Source of the DNA: Cyclobacteriaceae bacterium
GTDB lineage: Bacteria; Bacteroidota; Bacteroidia; Cytophagales; Cyclobacteriaceae
Reading direction: 5' to 3'
NCBI GenBank assembly: GCA_016787565.1
Contig: JAEUUG010000012.1
Location: 434,001-498,000 of the forward strand
Length of the DNA: 64,000 nucleotides
Below, one piece after another: positions 9,838 through 17,445 of the stretch (positions within the stretch are counted from its first letter, which is position 1; each line of letters opens with the position of its first letter). A program made the position numbers and the translations under genes. The notes beneath the pieces were generated by a model. It was not told the origin of the DNA. It saw nothing but the letters and a program-made list of their open reading frames with translations, and did no database searches.

Positions 9838-10412
9838 CCTAAAATAGTTTTTAAATCGCTGTCGGCACTCAGCTCAACAACACCCTGAAATTTTCCGGGA
9901 ATCATGTTGTAGCCAAAAATATTGGTCATAATGTACTCCGATCCGAGATAGCCCCGAATGGTGAGACCCTTAAAGGGTTTGTAAAACGCTTCGAGGTTAT
10001 TTTCTTCACCCGCTTTTAGCTGTGGAACGATCTTACCTTCCTCTATTTCCTTCAAGAAAGTCTGTTGCTCCTGCAAAGAACAGTCTTCAAATTCTTTTCC
10101 TGTTTTTGCTTCAATGGCTTGTTGTGCTTGTGCAAAACCAGACAAAAATTTCTGCTGCGCATCCATCTCGTAACAATCATCCAGCATGTGCAACACAAAG
10201 TGATGGGCTTTCACCTCACGGGCACCCGGTGTATCCGTCTTCGGTATCAGGGCTTCGGCCATCAACGCGAGCAAATTTTCCTGCTGACCGCTGATGACCA
10301 GTTTATTTAATGATATAGCGGCAGGGGCAGTAGTCTTACCGATACAGGATGGAAGGAGCATGGCTCCACCGGCCAGTATGCCGATTTGTTTCAGTGCTGT
10401 TCTTCGTTGCAT
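9834..10412 (-). CDS. Gluconate 2-dehydrogenase subunit 3-like protein
   Basis: A 192-residue protein with an N-terminal MQRRTALKQIGILAGGAMLLPSC: a twin-arginine pair, a hydrophobic stretch and a lipobox-like LPSC. It is probably Tat-exported and perhaps lipid-anchored. The body (NLLALMAEALIPKTDTPGAREVKAH, then DDCYEMDAQQKFLSGFAQAQ) matches the small subunit that accompanies GMC dehydrogenases. It is translationally coupled to the GMC oxidoreductase at 8128-9837 and likely carries that enzyme out by hitch-hiking. Family assignment is good; the physiological substrate is unknown. Confidence 0.9.
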   Translation of the reverse strand: MQRRTALKQIGILAGGAMLLPSCIGKTTAPAAISLNKLVISGQQENLLALMAEALIPKTDTPGAREVKAHHFVLHMLDDCYEMDAQQKFLSGFAQAQQAIEAKTGKEFEDCSLQEQQTFLKEIEEGKIVPQLKAGEENNLEAFYKPFKGLTIRGYLGSEYIMTNIFGYNMIPGKFQGVVELSADSDLKTILG

Positions 10413-10499
10413 GAAATTTGAATAGTAACGCTAACATAAGAATTTTCCGGATTATTAAAGCGGAGTTTTTCAGAAGCCAGGTTGAATCGTGCAGACTCA

Positions 10500-11957
10500 T
10501 TACTTTCGAATCAACCGCACCACATTCTCCACGTGCATGGTATGCGGAAACATATCGACCGGTTGTACAGCTGTGATGGAATACTTCTCCGAAAGTATTT
10601 TTAAATCACGCGCCTGCGTGGCCGGATTACAACTGACATACACAATCCTTTCCGGTTCCATGTTCAACAACATCTTACAAACATCTTCGTGCATACCCGC
10701 TCGTGGTGGATCGGTGATGACCACATCCGGTTTACCGTGCAGCGAAATGAAATGATCATTCAGCAGGTCTTTCATGTCACCGGCATAAAAATCGGTGTTG
10801 GCCACGTTGTTGATCGCGGAATTCACTTTTGCATCTTCAATGGCCGCTGCCACATATTCCAGTCCGATTACCTTTTTGGCTTGTGCTGCTACGAAATTTG
10901 CTATCGTTCCCGTACCAGTATAGAGATCATACACCAGTTCATGGCCTTTAATCTCCGCCATCTGCCAGGCGACCATATATAATTCAAAGGCCTGATCGGA
11001 ATTGGTCTGGTAAAATGATTTCGGCCCGACACGAAATTGCAATGTGCCCGAACCATCTGGCATGGGCATACTTTCCGTGATGTAGGGATTACCCTTCCAG
11101 CAAATAATATTCAAATCGCTGAACGTGTCGTTTTTCTTTCCATTGATGACATACTGAAAAGAAGTGATTTGGGGAAAGTCGTGTTCAAGTCTTTTCAGAA
11201 TACGTTCAATCCACTCCATGTTATCATAGGTTACCTGAAGGATGACCATGACTTCACCCGTATTAGCTGTGCGTATGGTGAGTGTGCGTAGAAAACCAAT
11301 TTGCTTGCGCAGATCAAAAAACGGAATGGACGCTTTCACTGCTTCATCCTTTACTGCTAACCGTATTGCGTTGGATGGATCGGGCTGTAGAAAACATTCG
11401 TGCACATCAAACACCAGATCATACTTACGTGGAATGTGGTAGCCGAGCGCAATGTCATCGGAAGTATAAACAATGTTCGAAGCGCCATCTCTGCCCGCTG
11501 CGGATTTACGCGCATGAAGTTCTTCCTTCGTTAACCAGCGCTGTGCAGAAAAAGTAAAGTCCAGTTTATTCCGATAGTGTCGTGTTTTTGCTGAGGCGAT
11601 GATGGGCTCAATCGGAGGTAAGTTCAGTCCGCCAATGCGCTCTAAATTATCCACCACCTGTTGTTGCTTGTATTGAAGCTGCGTGATGTATTGAATATGT
11701 TGCCAGGAACATCCACCGCAGGTTCCAAAGTGTGAACAAAAAGGCACCTCGCGTGCAGCTGAAAACTGTTTAATCTGCACCGTGTAGGCTTCCAGAAAAT
11801 TGCTTTTGATTTTCGTCAGCGAAGCATCTACCACATCACCCGGGGCACAGCCCTCCAAGAAAACCACACGACCTTCATACCGGGCAACGCACTTGCCTTC
11901 GGCTGCCATGGTTTCGACTATTAAATCACTAAGTATGTCGCCTTTTTTCAGTTGCAT
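10500..11957 (-). CDS. rlmD: 23S rRNA (uracil-5-)-methyltransferase, RlmD/TrmA family
   Basis: SAM-dependent m5U methyltransferase acting on 23S rRNA (U1939-type) or, in some lineages, another m5U site. It has an N-terminal TRAM domain (1-60) and an iron-sulfur motif CSHFGTCGGCSWQH, with Cys74, Cys80 and Cys83 and a fourth ligand probably in HECFLQ. The SAM-binding VYDLYTGTGTIANFVA and TDPPRAGMHEDV follow, and the nucleophile Cys443 sits in VSCNPATQARDL. At 485 residues it is typical. Bacteroidetes often carry several paralogues, so the exact target base is inferred. It stands alone and is divergent from the T9SS protein gene. Confidence 0.92.
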   Translation of the reverse strand: MQLKKGDILSDLIVETMAAEGKCVARYEGRVVFLEGCAPGDVVDASLTKIKSNFLEAYTVQIKQFSAAREVPFCSHFGTCGGCSWQHIQYITQLQYKQQQVVDNLERIGGLNLPPIEPIIASAKTRHYRNKLDFTFSAQRWLTKEELHARKSAAGRDGASNIVYTSDDIALGYHIPRKYDLVFDVHECFLQPDPSNAIRLAVKDEAVKASIPFFDLRKQIGFLRTLTIRTANTGEVMVILQVTYDNMEWIERILKRLEHDFPQITSFQYVINGKKNDTFSDLNIICWKGNPYITESMPMPDGSGTLQFRVGPKSFYQTNSDQAFELYMVAWQMAEIKGHELVYDLYTGTGTIANFVAAQAKKVIGLEYVAAAIEDAKVNSAINNVANTDFYAGDMKDLLNDHFISLHGKPDVVITDPPRAGMHEDVCKMLLNMEPERIVYVSCNPATQARDLKILSEKYSITAVQPVDMFPHTMHVENVVRLIRK

Positions 11958-12071
11958 GCCGTTTTCAAATTCGGATTTTTAATTGATGCTCTCCTCCTAA
12001 CTAGCTCATTACCAAATAGCTTAAAATGATAGAGCCGAGAACGGGCGCCAAAATTACGCAATATTGGGGGT

Positions 12072-12101
12072 TTTGCGCCTGAACTGAATTCCCTATATTT
12101 A
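12072..12101 (+). promoter_or_regulatory. Bacteroidetes-type promoter for the T9SS-secreted protein
   Basis: TTTG (12072-12075), an 18-base spacer and TATATTTA (12094-12101) fit the phylum's TTTG/TAnnTTTG primary promoter with one mismatch in the -7 box. The start codon is 17 bases after the -7 box, so the leader would be very short. Confidence 0.55.
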
Positions 12102-12118
12102 AGGTCTTTCTTGTGGGT

Positions 12119-14818
12119 ATGAAACGGTTGCTGCTTGTTCTGTTCTGTGTATTAGCCTTGCCGGTAATGGCATCGCATATAGTTGGTGGTGAGTTCGAAA
12201 TCGTTCACGTGATCGGTAATACCTATCGCGTTAACCTTATTCTCTACTTCGATAAGCTTAATGGCAATCCCGGTGCGCGGGATGGCAGCGTAACGGCCCG
12301 GATTTTCCGCAAACGCGATAATCAGGTGATGCGCGAAGTGTTCCTTCCACTGGCCAGCGAAACAAATGTTTCGTATACGCAACCCTCCTGCTCGAAAGGT
12401 GAAATTCAAACCTCCAAAATTGTATACACCACCACCGTGGTGCTTTCGGATACCGAGTACAATGATCCACAAGGCTACTATATTTCCTGGGAACGATGCT
12501 GCCGGAATTATTCCATCACCAATATCTATAGCCAGGATCCGAACCTGGGCCTTCAGTACGCAGGACAAACATTCTACCTGGAGTTTCCTCCGGTAGTAAA
12601 AGATGGTCAGCCCTTCATTAATTCCACTCCGCGTCTATTCCCTCCGCTGAATGATTATGCCTGCCCACGCAAATTATACTATGTTGATTTTGCCGGTGTT
12701 GATGATGATGGCGACTCGCTTGTCTACTCACTAATAACACCGCTTAACACCAAATCTGGTGATGCCTTGCCCCCGGGAAATCAATTACCACGACCAAGAC
12801 CATATCCGGAAGTAACGTGGAGAAATCCGTATAGTCCGAGTAATATTTTGGGCGGTGCACCAGATTTAAAAATTACTGACGAGGGTTTCCTTACCGTAAC
12901 GCCAACCAGTCAGGGACTTTTTGTGTTTGCCGTAAAGTGTGAGGAATTCCGAAATGGTGAGAAAATCGGTGAAGTAAGGCGCGACTTCCAGATGTTGGTG
13001 GTAGATGTTTGCCCGCAAGCTGACCCACCGCAGATACTGGGAAAAAAATTGACAGATGCTTCGTACACCTATGATAACACCATGTCGGTTACGTTCAGCC
13101 ACACCACTTCGAATGAAGACCGATGCATAAAAGTGCAGGTGTCTGATCCGGATGCCTCTAAACAGGATGATAATTTTACCGAACGCATCTGGATAAAAGC
13201 TATTCCCATCGGCTTCAAAAAAAATATCAGCAATATTCTGCCTGCCAAAACATCTACTGCAATTTTCAACGGAGGCACAGCTGAGTTTGATATTTGCTTT
13301 GATGAATGCCCTTACCTGGATGGTCCTTTTCAGGTTGGTATTGTGGCGTATGATGATGCCTGCAGCCTGCCGCTTTTCGATACACTTAAAATCACCGTGA
13401 ACATTGAACCACCACCTAATGCACGCCCGCGTTTTATTACACCCGATATAAACCAGTTAATGAACGAAGGCGATCCTATCAGACGATGGCCCGTCATTGC
13501 CGTAGATACGGATGGCGACCTGATGAATTTTTTCTTACAGGCCGATCCGGGTGTGGTATTGGCAAATGCTGGAATGAATTTTACCGTTCTCGGGCAAGTA
13601 GGCGACACGATTAAAGGAGAGTTCACATGGGACCCACGTTGCAATGTGTACGACTTCACCAAGCGAACGGAATTCAACATTCGGATTTTTGCTGAAGATC
13701 AGGATTACTGTGGCTTCAACCGACCGGATACGATGGCATTGAAACTGAAAATAAAACTACCCGGTAACCTTGACCCATTTATTGATTCCGATCTGACAAC
13801 CGATCCGCAGGAGCGATACATTACCGATATCACCCGGAAGATCAACGAATCACTTGAATTTACGGTGCGTGGAAAAGATGGCGATAATGACCTTCTGATT
13901 CTGGATGGAAAAGGTATTGGATTTAACATGAATGATTATTCCATATCCTTTCCCGGAGCGCAGGGCAACGGTGATATTACTTCTGTTTTTCGTTGGGATA
14001 TTCGGTGTGATAAAATTAACCTTAAAACCAAAAGTGAATTTGCCTTTCAGTTTATCGTAGTTGACAATGCCAATAAGTGCCGGTTTTACAAAGCCGATAC
14101 GTTAGATGTAACCGTGAAGCTTCTTCCCCCTGATAATAACGGGCCTCAGTTAACGGTAACCAGTCTCATACCGGAGTTGCCCCTTATTAATGATGACTCC
14201 GTTACCATCACCATCGGACAACAGATTTCATTGCGCACACTTGGCATTGATCCTGATTTATTTCCTGACCGCGATTTATTGCGCATTGAACTAATCAAGG
14301 CTGAAGGCAACGTAACACCCCAGGGGTATGTATTTGCACCCGCCTCCGGACGTGGAACGGTGCAGTCGATTTTTAGCTGGAATCCTGATTGCTCCATCTT
14401 TGAAAATGGCCTCTATAAAAACCAATATACCTTCACCTTCCGTGTTTATGACGACCGATGTTTCAATGTTTTAGGCGATACTGTTAAAATAAACATTACC
14501 ATTAAAGATGTAGATGGCAGTGATACTGAATTTCTTCCGCCTAACGTAATTACACCGAACGGGGACAATATCAATGATTTCTTTGCCATGGTGAAGGAAG
14601 ATCCGATCACTAAGGAACTCATCAGCATCCTGCCGAAGGATAATTGTCAGGGTCGGTTTCTCAGCATCCGGATTTTTAACCGCTGGGGAGTACAGGTTTT
14701 TGAAAGTGAGAACAGGGATTTTAAATGGACGGCCCCCGGAGAGGCAGTAGGTGTGTACTTCTATTATTTATTGTACTCCAACAAAGAATATAAAGGTACC
14801 ATCTCGGTAAACTACTGA
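12119..14818 (+). CDS. Secreted protein with T9SS type B (gliding-associated) C-terminal sorting domain
   Basis: A large exported protein of 899 residues. The ATG at 12119 gives a signal peptide, MKRLLLVLFCVLALPVMA, cleaved before SHIVGGEF; a GTG two codons earlier is unlikely. The body starts with the SHIVGGE-type segment common in Cytophagales surface proteins, followed by several repeats of roughly 120 residues with DxDGD-type acidic motifs (VDTDGDLM, VRGKDGDNDL, GIDPDLFPDRD) that look like immunoglobulin-like or cadherin-like modules. The end (NVITPNGDNINDFF, then RIFNRWGVQVFES, then GVYFYYLLY) is the type B sorting domain that routes cargo through the type IX system. It probably works on the cell surface in adhesion or gliding. 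It abuts the convergent gene at 14819 without spacing. Confidence 0.93.
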   Translation: MKRLLLVLFCVLALPVMASHIVGGEFEIVHVIGNTYRVNLILYFDKLNGNPGARDGSVTARIFRKRDNQVMREVFLPLASETNVSYTQPSCSKGEIQTSKIVYTTTVVLSDTEYNDPQGYYISWERCCRNYSITNIYSQDPNLGLQYAGQTFYLEFPPVVKDGQPFINSTPRLFPPLNDYACPRKLYYVDFAGVDDDGDSLVYSLITPLNTKSGDALPPGNQLPRPRPYPEVTWRNPYSPSNILGGAPDLKITDEGFLTVTPTSQGLFVFAVKCEEFRNGEKIGEVRRDFQMLVVDVCPQADPPQILGKKLTDASYTYDNTMSVTFSHTTSNEDRCIKVQVSDPDASKQDDNFTERIWIKAIPIGFKKNISNILPAKTSTAIFNGGTAEFDICFDECPYLDGPFQVGIVAYDDACSLPLFDTLKITVNIEPPPNARPRFITPDINQLMNEGDPIRRWPVIAVDTDGDLMNFFLQADPGVVLANAGMNFTVLGQVGDTIKGEFTWDPRCNVYDFTKRTEFNIRIFAEDQDYCGFNRPDTMALKLKIKLPGNLDPFIDSDLTTDPQERYITDITRKINESLEFTVRGKDGDNDLLILDGKGIGFNMNDYSISFPGAQGNGDITSVFRWDIRCDKINLKTKSEFAFQFIVVDNANKCRFYKADTLDVTVKLLPPDNNGPQLTVTSLIPELPLINDDSVTITIGQQISLRTLGIDPDLFPDRDLLRIELIKAEGNVTPQGYVFAPASGRGTVQSIFSWNPDCSIFENGLYKNQYTFTFRVYDDRCFNVLGDTVKINITIKDVDGSDTEFLPPNVITPNGDNINDFFAMVKEDPITKELISILPKDNCQGRFLSIRIFNRWGVQVFESENRDFKWTAPGEAVGVYFYYLLYSNKEYKGTISVNY

Positions 14819-15556
14819 TTACAGTTCAACCGGAAGAAGGTTGTTTTCGCGAACGTAACCCACGTTTTCATTCCACTTAATTTTTACCCAAACATCGCGG
14901 TGACCCAATACTACCACGCGATGGCCATCACTCACAATATCCAGTACACTTGCCCCGGCAGAAGGTCCGTCCATGAGGTATGTTTGTGGTGCCGTGATGA
15001 TGGCTGCAGCATACTTTCCTGCCAGGTTAATGTGATAGCCTAAACCGAGCAGAACAATAACCAACATAATAGTAGCAAAAACAGGTCGCTGTTTTTCCCG
15101 TTGCCGCATGTAAAAAATGATGCTGAACAAAAAGACAGCAACAGCACCCAAGCCTATACTAATGCGTTGAAAGTTGTCGTGATAAAAAGAAAAGAAGCGA
15201 TCAGCATCAGTGGTTTTATAGCCATCCAGCCGGTGCTTCTTGGCGAGTTCCTCCATTTTATCAAGGGCAGCTTTATCGTGTGTGGCCAGGTAATATACAT
15301 TGAGGTAATACATGACCCTACCGATATGATTGAGTCCCTCCTGGATAAACGCCATTTTTAGTAACATGACTGGCGTATACTGATGTTGGTTCAGTATTGT
15401 CTCGTAATGCTCGAACGACTGCGTAAAGCGTTTGGCTGCAAAAAGTGAATCGGCTGTCTTAAGGCGGTACGTAGAGGTTTGCGCAAAACTGGCTGAAGTC
15501 GTGAAAAAGAAAATTAAGACCGACAATCCAATAAATTTGTAATATGGCCTTTGCAT
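14819..15556 (-). CDS. TPR/SH3-domain membrane protein (BatE-like)
   Basis: A 245-residue protein with a signal peptide ending at SASFAQ and a TPR-like helical segment (ADSLFAAKRFTQSFEHYETIL). Two membrane helices lie around 135-155 and 163-182. A C-terminal bacterial SH3 domain ends in GHRDVWVKIKWNENVGYVRENNLLPVEL. The order TPR, membrane, SH3 resembles BatE of the aerotolerance operon, but no other bat genes are here, so the name is only descriptive. The SH3 part probably faces the periplasm and may bind peptidoglycan or a partner protein. Confidence 0.8.
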   Translation of the reverse strand: MQRPYYKFIGLSVLIFFFTTSASFAQTSTYRLKTADSLFAAKRFTQSFEHYETILNQHQYTPVMLLKMAFIQEGLNHIGRVMYYLNVYYLATHDKAALDKMEELAKKHRLDGYKTTDADRFFSFYHDNFQRISIGLGAVAVFLFSIIFYMRQREKQRPVFATIMLVIVLLGLGYHINLAGKYAAAIITAPQTYLMDGPSAGASVLDIVSDGHRVVVLGHRDVWVKIKWNENVGYVRENNLLPVEL

Positions 15557-15580
15557 ATTTTTTATATCCTGTTACCTTTG
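15550..15580 (+). promoter_or_regulatory. Consensus Bacteroidetes promoter for the tRNA-Lys unit
   Basis: TTTG (15550-15553), a 19-base spacer and TACCTTTG (15573-15580) give a full match to TTTG-N19-TAnnTTTG. It points to the tRNA, with transcription expected near 15587, so the broken tRNA copy at 15684 would lie in the same primary transcript. It overlaps the first codons of the divergent TPR/SH3 gene. Confidence 0.75.
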
Positions 15581-15683
15581 CGACCTCAATTACGGAAAAG
15601 CCTTTAACACCGGCAAATTAGTGGTTGAATCGAATGATCTATCAGCATTGCTGATGGCTAAGAGGTAGTAAAAAAGATAGTAG

Positions 15684-15724
15684 GATTCCGTAGCTCTCCC
15701 GATAGCTATCGGGAGGTAGAGCAA
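15684..15724 (+). pseudogene. Truncated tRNA-Lys copy interrupted in the D loop
   Basis: GATTCCGTAGCTC (15684-15696) and GTAGAGCAA (15716-15724) repeat the acceptor and D-arm of the intact tRNA-Lys at 15741. In place of AGTTG in the D loop is a palindromic insert (15696-15715). After GAGCAA the similarity to the tRNA stops, so no anticodon or T arm remains. It looks like the remnant of a tandem tRNA duplicate or a trace of integration events. Confidence 0.7.
15696..15715. repeat. 20-bp perfect palindrome inside the broken tRNA copy
   Basis: CTCCCGATAGCTATCGGGAG is its own reverse complement. It replaces five bases of the D loop in the tRNA remnant while the flanking D-stem halves remain. The sequence resembles short CCCGATAGCTATCGGG-type intergenic palindromes that I recall from Cytophagales genomes, but no second copy was seen in this window. 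Confidence 0.85.
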
Positions 15725-15740
15725 AATAGATTGGGAAAAC

Positions 15741-15813
15741 GATTCCGTAGCTCAGTTGGTAGAGCAATACACTTTTAATGTATGGGTCCTGGGTTCGAAT
15801 CCCAGCGGGATCA
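15741..15813 (+). tRNA. tRNA-Lys (anticodon UUU)
   Basis: All arms fold: acceptor GATTCCG with CGGGATC (one G-T pair), D stem GCTC/GAGC, anticodon stem ATACA/TGTAT with loop CTTTTAA (anticodon TTT at 15774-15776), and T stem CTGGG/CCCAG with loop TTCGAAT. The discriminator is A15813 and the CCA is not encoded. A consensus promoter lies upstream and a terminator follows at 15836. An integrase reads away from its 3' end, which suggests use as an attachment site. Confidence 0.98.
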
Positions 15814-15835
15814 CTTTTAGAGCTCATCTAATCAC

Positions 15836-15880
15836 AAAGCCGGTCAGAATATATGATTCTGACCGGCTTTCGTGTTTTTA
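15836..15880 (+). terminator. Intrinsic terminator after tRNA-Lys
   Basis: A perfect 15-bp stem, AAAGCCGGTCAGAAT with ATTCTGACCGGCTTT, has loop ATATG and is followed by CGTGTTTTTAG. Confidence 0.88.
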
Positions 15881-15911
15881 GTCGTCATCGAATCACAAAA
15901 AAATCCAACTG

Positions 15912-15960
15912 CTAGGTAACCTCTCCGGTAACCTAGTTTCACTACGTAAAATAGGTTACC
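15912..15960. repeat. Triple GGTAACC/GGTTACC repeats upstream of the integrase
   Basis: CTAGGTAACC (15912-15921) and GGTAACCTAG (15927-15936) form a hairpin with one A-A mismatch. A third, related copy TAGGTTACC lies at 15952-15960. Short repeated arms between a tRNA attachment site and an integrase gene are candidates for integrase arm-binding sites or for integrase autoregulation. Confidence 0.5.
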
Positions 15961-16061
15961 GAATTTCTGGAAACACACTCCAGGCTCGGAATGTCACATT
16001 TGGTTTTGTGCTGTACTCCATCAGGAACGAGTCATCATTTAACCTTAAAACATTGAGACCT

Positions 16062-17324
16062 ATGAAAATCAGTCAGAACTTTTCAATCCTGTTTTGGATC
16101 TATCGCTCAAAAGTTACCAAGCAAGGACTCGTACCCATTTACATGCGTATCACCATTGATGGTGACCGAACGGAGTGCTCCACCAAAAGGCTTATTGAAG
16201 CCGATGCATGGGACAGTGAAAAAGAAAGGGTGATCGAATCACACCCTGATGCCTCCGTTATAAACGAATATCTTCGACTTATACACAATGAGGTAAGTCG
16301 ACACTATAATATATTGCTCTCCGTCAAAGATCATATCACTCCGGATATGGTAAAGGAGAGTTACCTGGGCAAGAATAAGGAAAAGCAGCAGAAGAAAACT
16401 CTCATGCAACATTTCAATCAATACCTGAAAGTAAAACAGGAGAAGGTTGAAGTTGAAGATCTCTCAAATGGGAGATTCAAACGCTTCAAAGTTCTTCAGG
16501 GAAAAGTCCTGGCTTTTCTAAAATATAAGTACAAAGTCAATGACATGCAGCCGGAAGAAATGAAATTCAACTTCATTGTTGGATTCGAACATTTTTTAAG
16601 GACCGTGCAGAACATCGGGTTCAATACTTCAATGAAGTATGCAAAGGATCTCAAACAGGTCATGAACTATATCACCATCGAAGAAGATTTATCGAACAAT
16701 GTTTTCCAAAGCTTTAAAGCCGGGTACAAAAAAGTAAAAGCCAAATACCTCACTGACGAAGAATTGACAGCCATTGAAGACAAAGTAATAAGCGTTGCAA
16801 GACTTGATGAAGTACGTGACTGCTTTATCTTTAGCTGCTATACCGGGTATGCTTATTCCGATGCGGAAGCATTAACTCCAAAAGACGTAGTGAAAGGCTT
16901 TGATGGAAGTCTGTGGATACTACGTGATAGAGGCAAAACGGATGAAGTCGAAAATGTTCCTTTGTTACCAAAGGCAATTGAGATTATTGAAAAGTACAAG
17001 AATCATCCTTACTGCAAGATGTACAACAAGCTCCTGCCCGTAAATAGTAACGTACGATACAACGCCTATCTAAAAGAAATTGCTGACTTGTGCGGCATCA
17101 GCAAAACCTTGACCACACACGTTGCAAGACACACCTGCGCGACCACTGTACTATTGTCAAATGATGTGCCTATTGAAACCGTTAAGGAATTCTTGGGACA
17201 TAGTGATATTCGGACTACTCAGATCTATGCGAGAACTGTGCAGAAAAAGCTTAGTCGTGATTTAAACGCTTTAAAGGAGAGGATGGCTGGCGCGGAATTA
17301 TCAATGAACTACACCGGTGATTAA
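16062..17324 (+). CDS. Site-specific tyrosine recombinase/integrase (Bacteroidetes type)
   Basis: A 420-residue phage/conjugative-element integrase from the ATG at 16062; a GTG at 16008 would add 18 unsupported residues. The N-terminal arm-binding domain (FSILFWIYRSKVTKQGLVPIY) and a SAM-like core-binding domain around 100-215 precede the catalytic domain. Catalytic residues visible are His353 and Arg356 (HVARHT), His380 (LGHSDIRTT) and the nucleophile Tyr389. The first catalytic Arg, expected in TGLRxSE, is replaced: the segment reads CYTGYAYSDAEAL. This is also seen in the IntDOT-like Bacteroidetes subgroup, so it need not mean inactivity. Its place next to tRNA-Lys suggests integration there. 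Confidence 0.93.
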   Translation: MKISQNFSILFWIYRSKVTKQGLVPIYMRITIDGDRTECSTKRLIEADAWDSEKERVIESHPDASVINEYLRLIHNEVSRHYNILLSVKDHITPDMVKESYLGKNKEKQQKKTLMQHFNQYLKVKQEKVEVEDLSNGRFKRFKVLQGKVLAFLKYKYKVNDMQPEEMKFNFIVGFEHFLRTVQNIGFNTSMKYAKDLKQVMNYITIEEDLSNNVFQSFKAGYKKVKAKYLTDEELTAIEDKVISVARLDEVRDCFIFSCYTGYAYSDAEALTPKDVVKGFDGSLWILRDRGKTDEVENVPLLPKAIEIIEKYKNHPYCKMYNKLLPVNSNVRYNAYLKEIADLCGISKTLTTHVARHTCATTVLLSNDVPIETVKEFLGHSDIRTTQIYARTVQKKLSRDLNALKERMAGAELSMNYTGD

Positions 17325-17445
17325 GATGCATCGTCAAGAATCAAAAAAATAGCTTATATTCATTTTAACAAGGAGTCATCTTACCCAACAAAGTTGCCTT
17401 GAGCTTAATACTAAGTATCAACTCTTTAACAAATATCCGTTTACG

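Noticed and set aside
15642..15827. A 61-residue minus-strand frame over the tRNA-Lys region
   Set aside because: It is the antisense of the tRNA and its broken copy; the AGIRTQDP-type translation is a classic false protein from tRNA complements.
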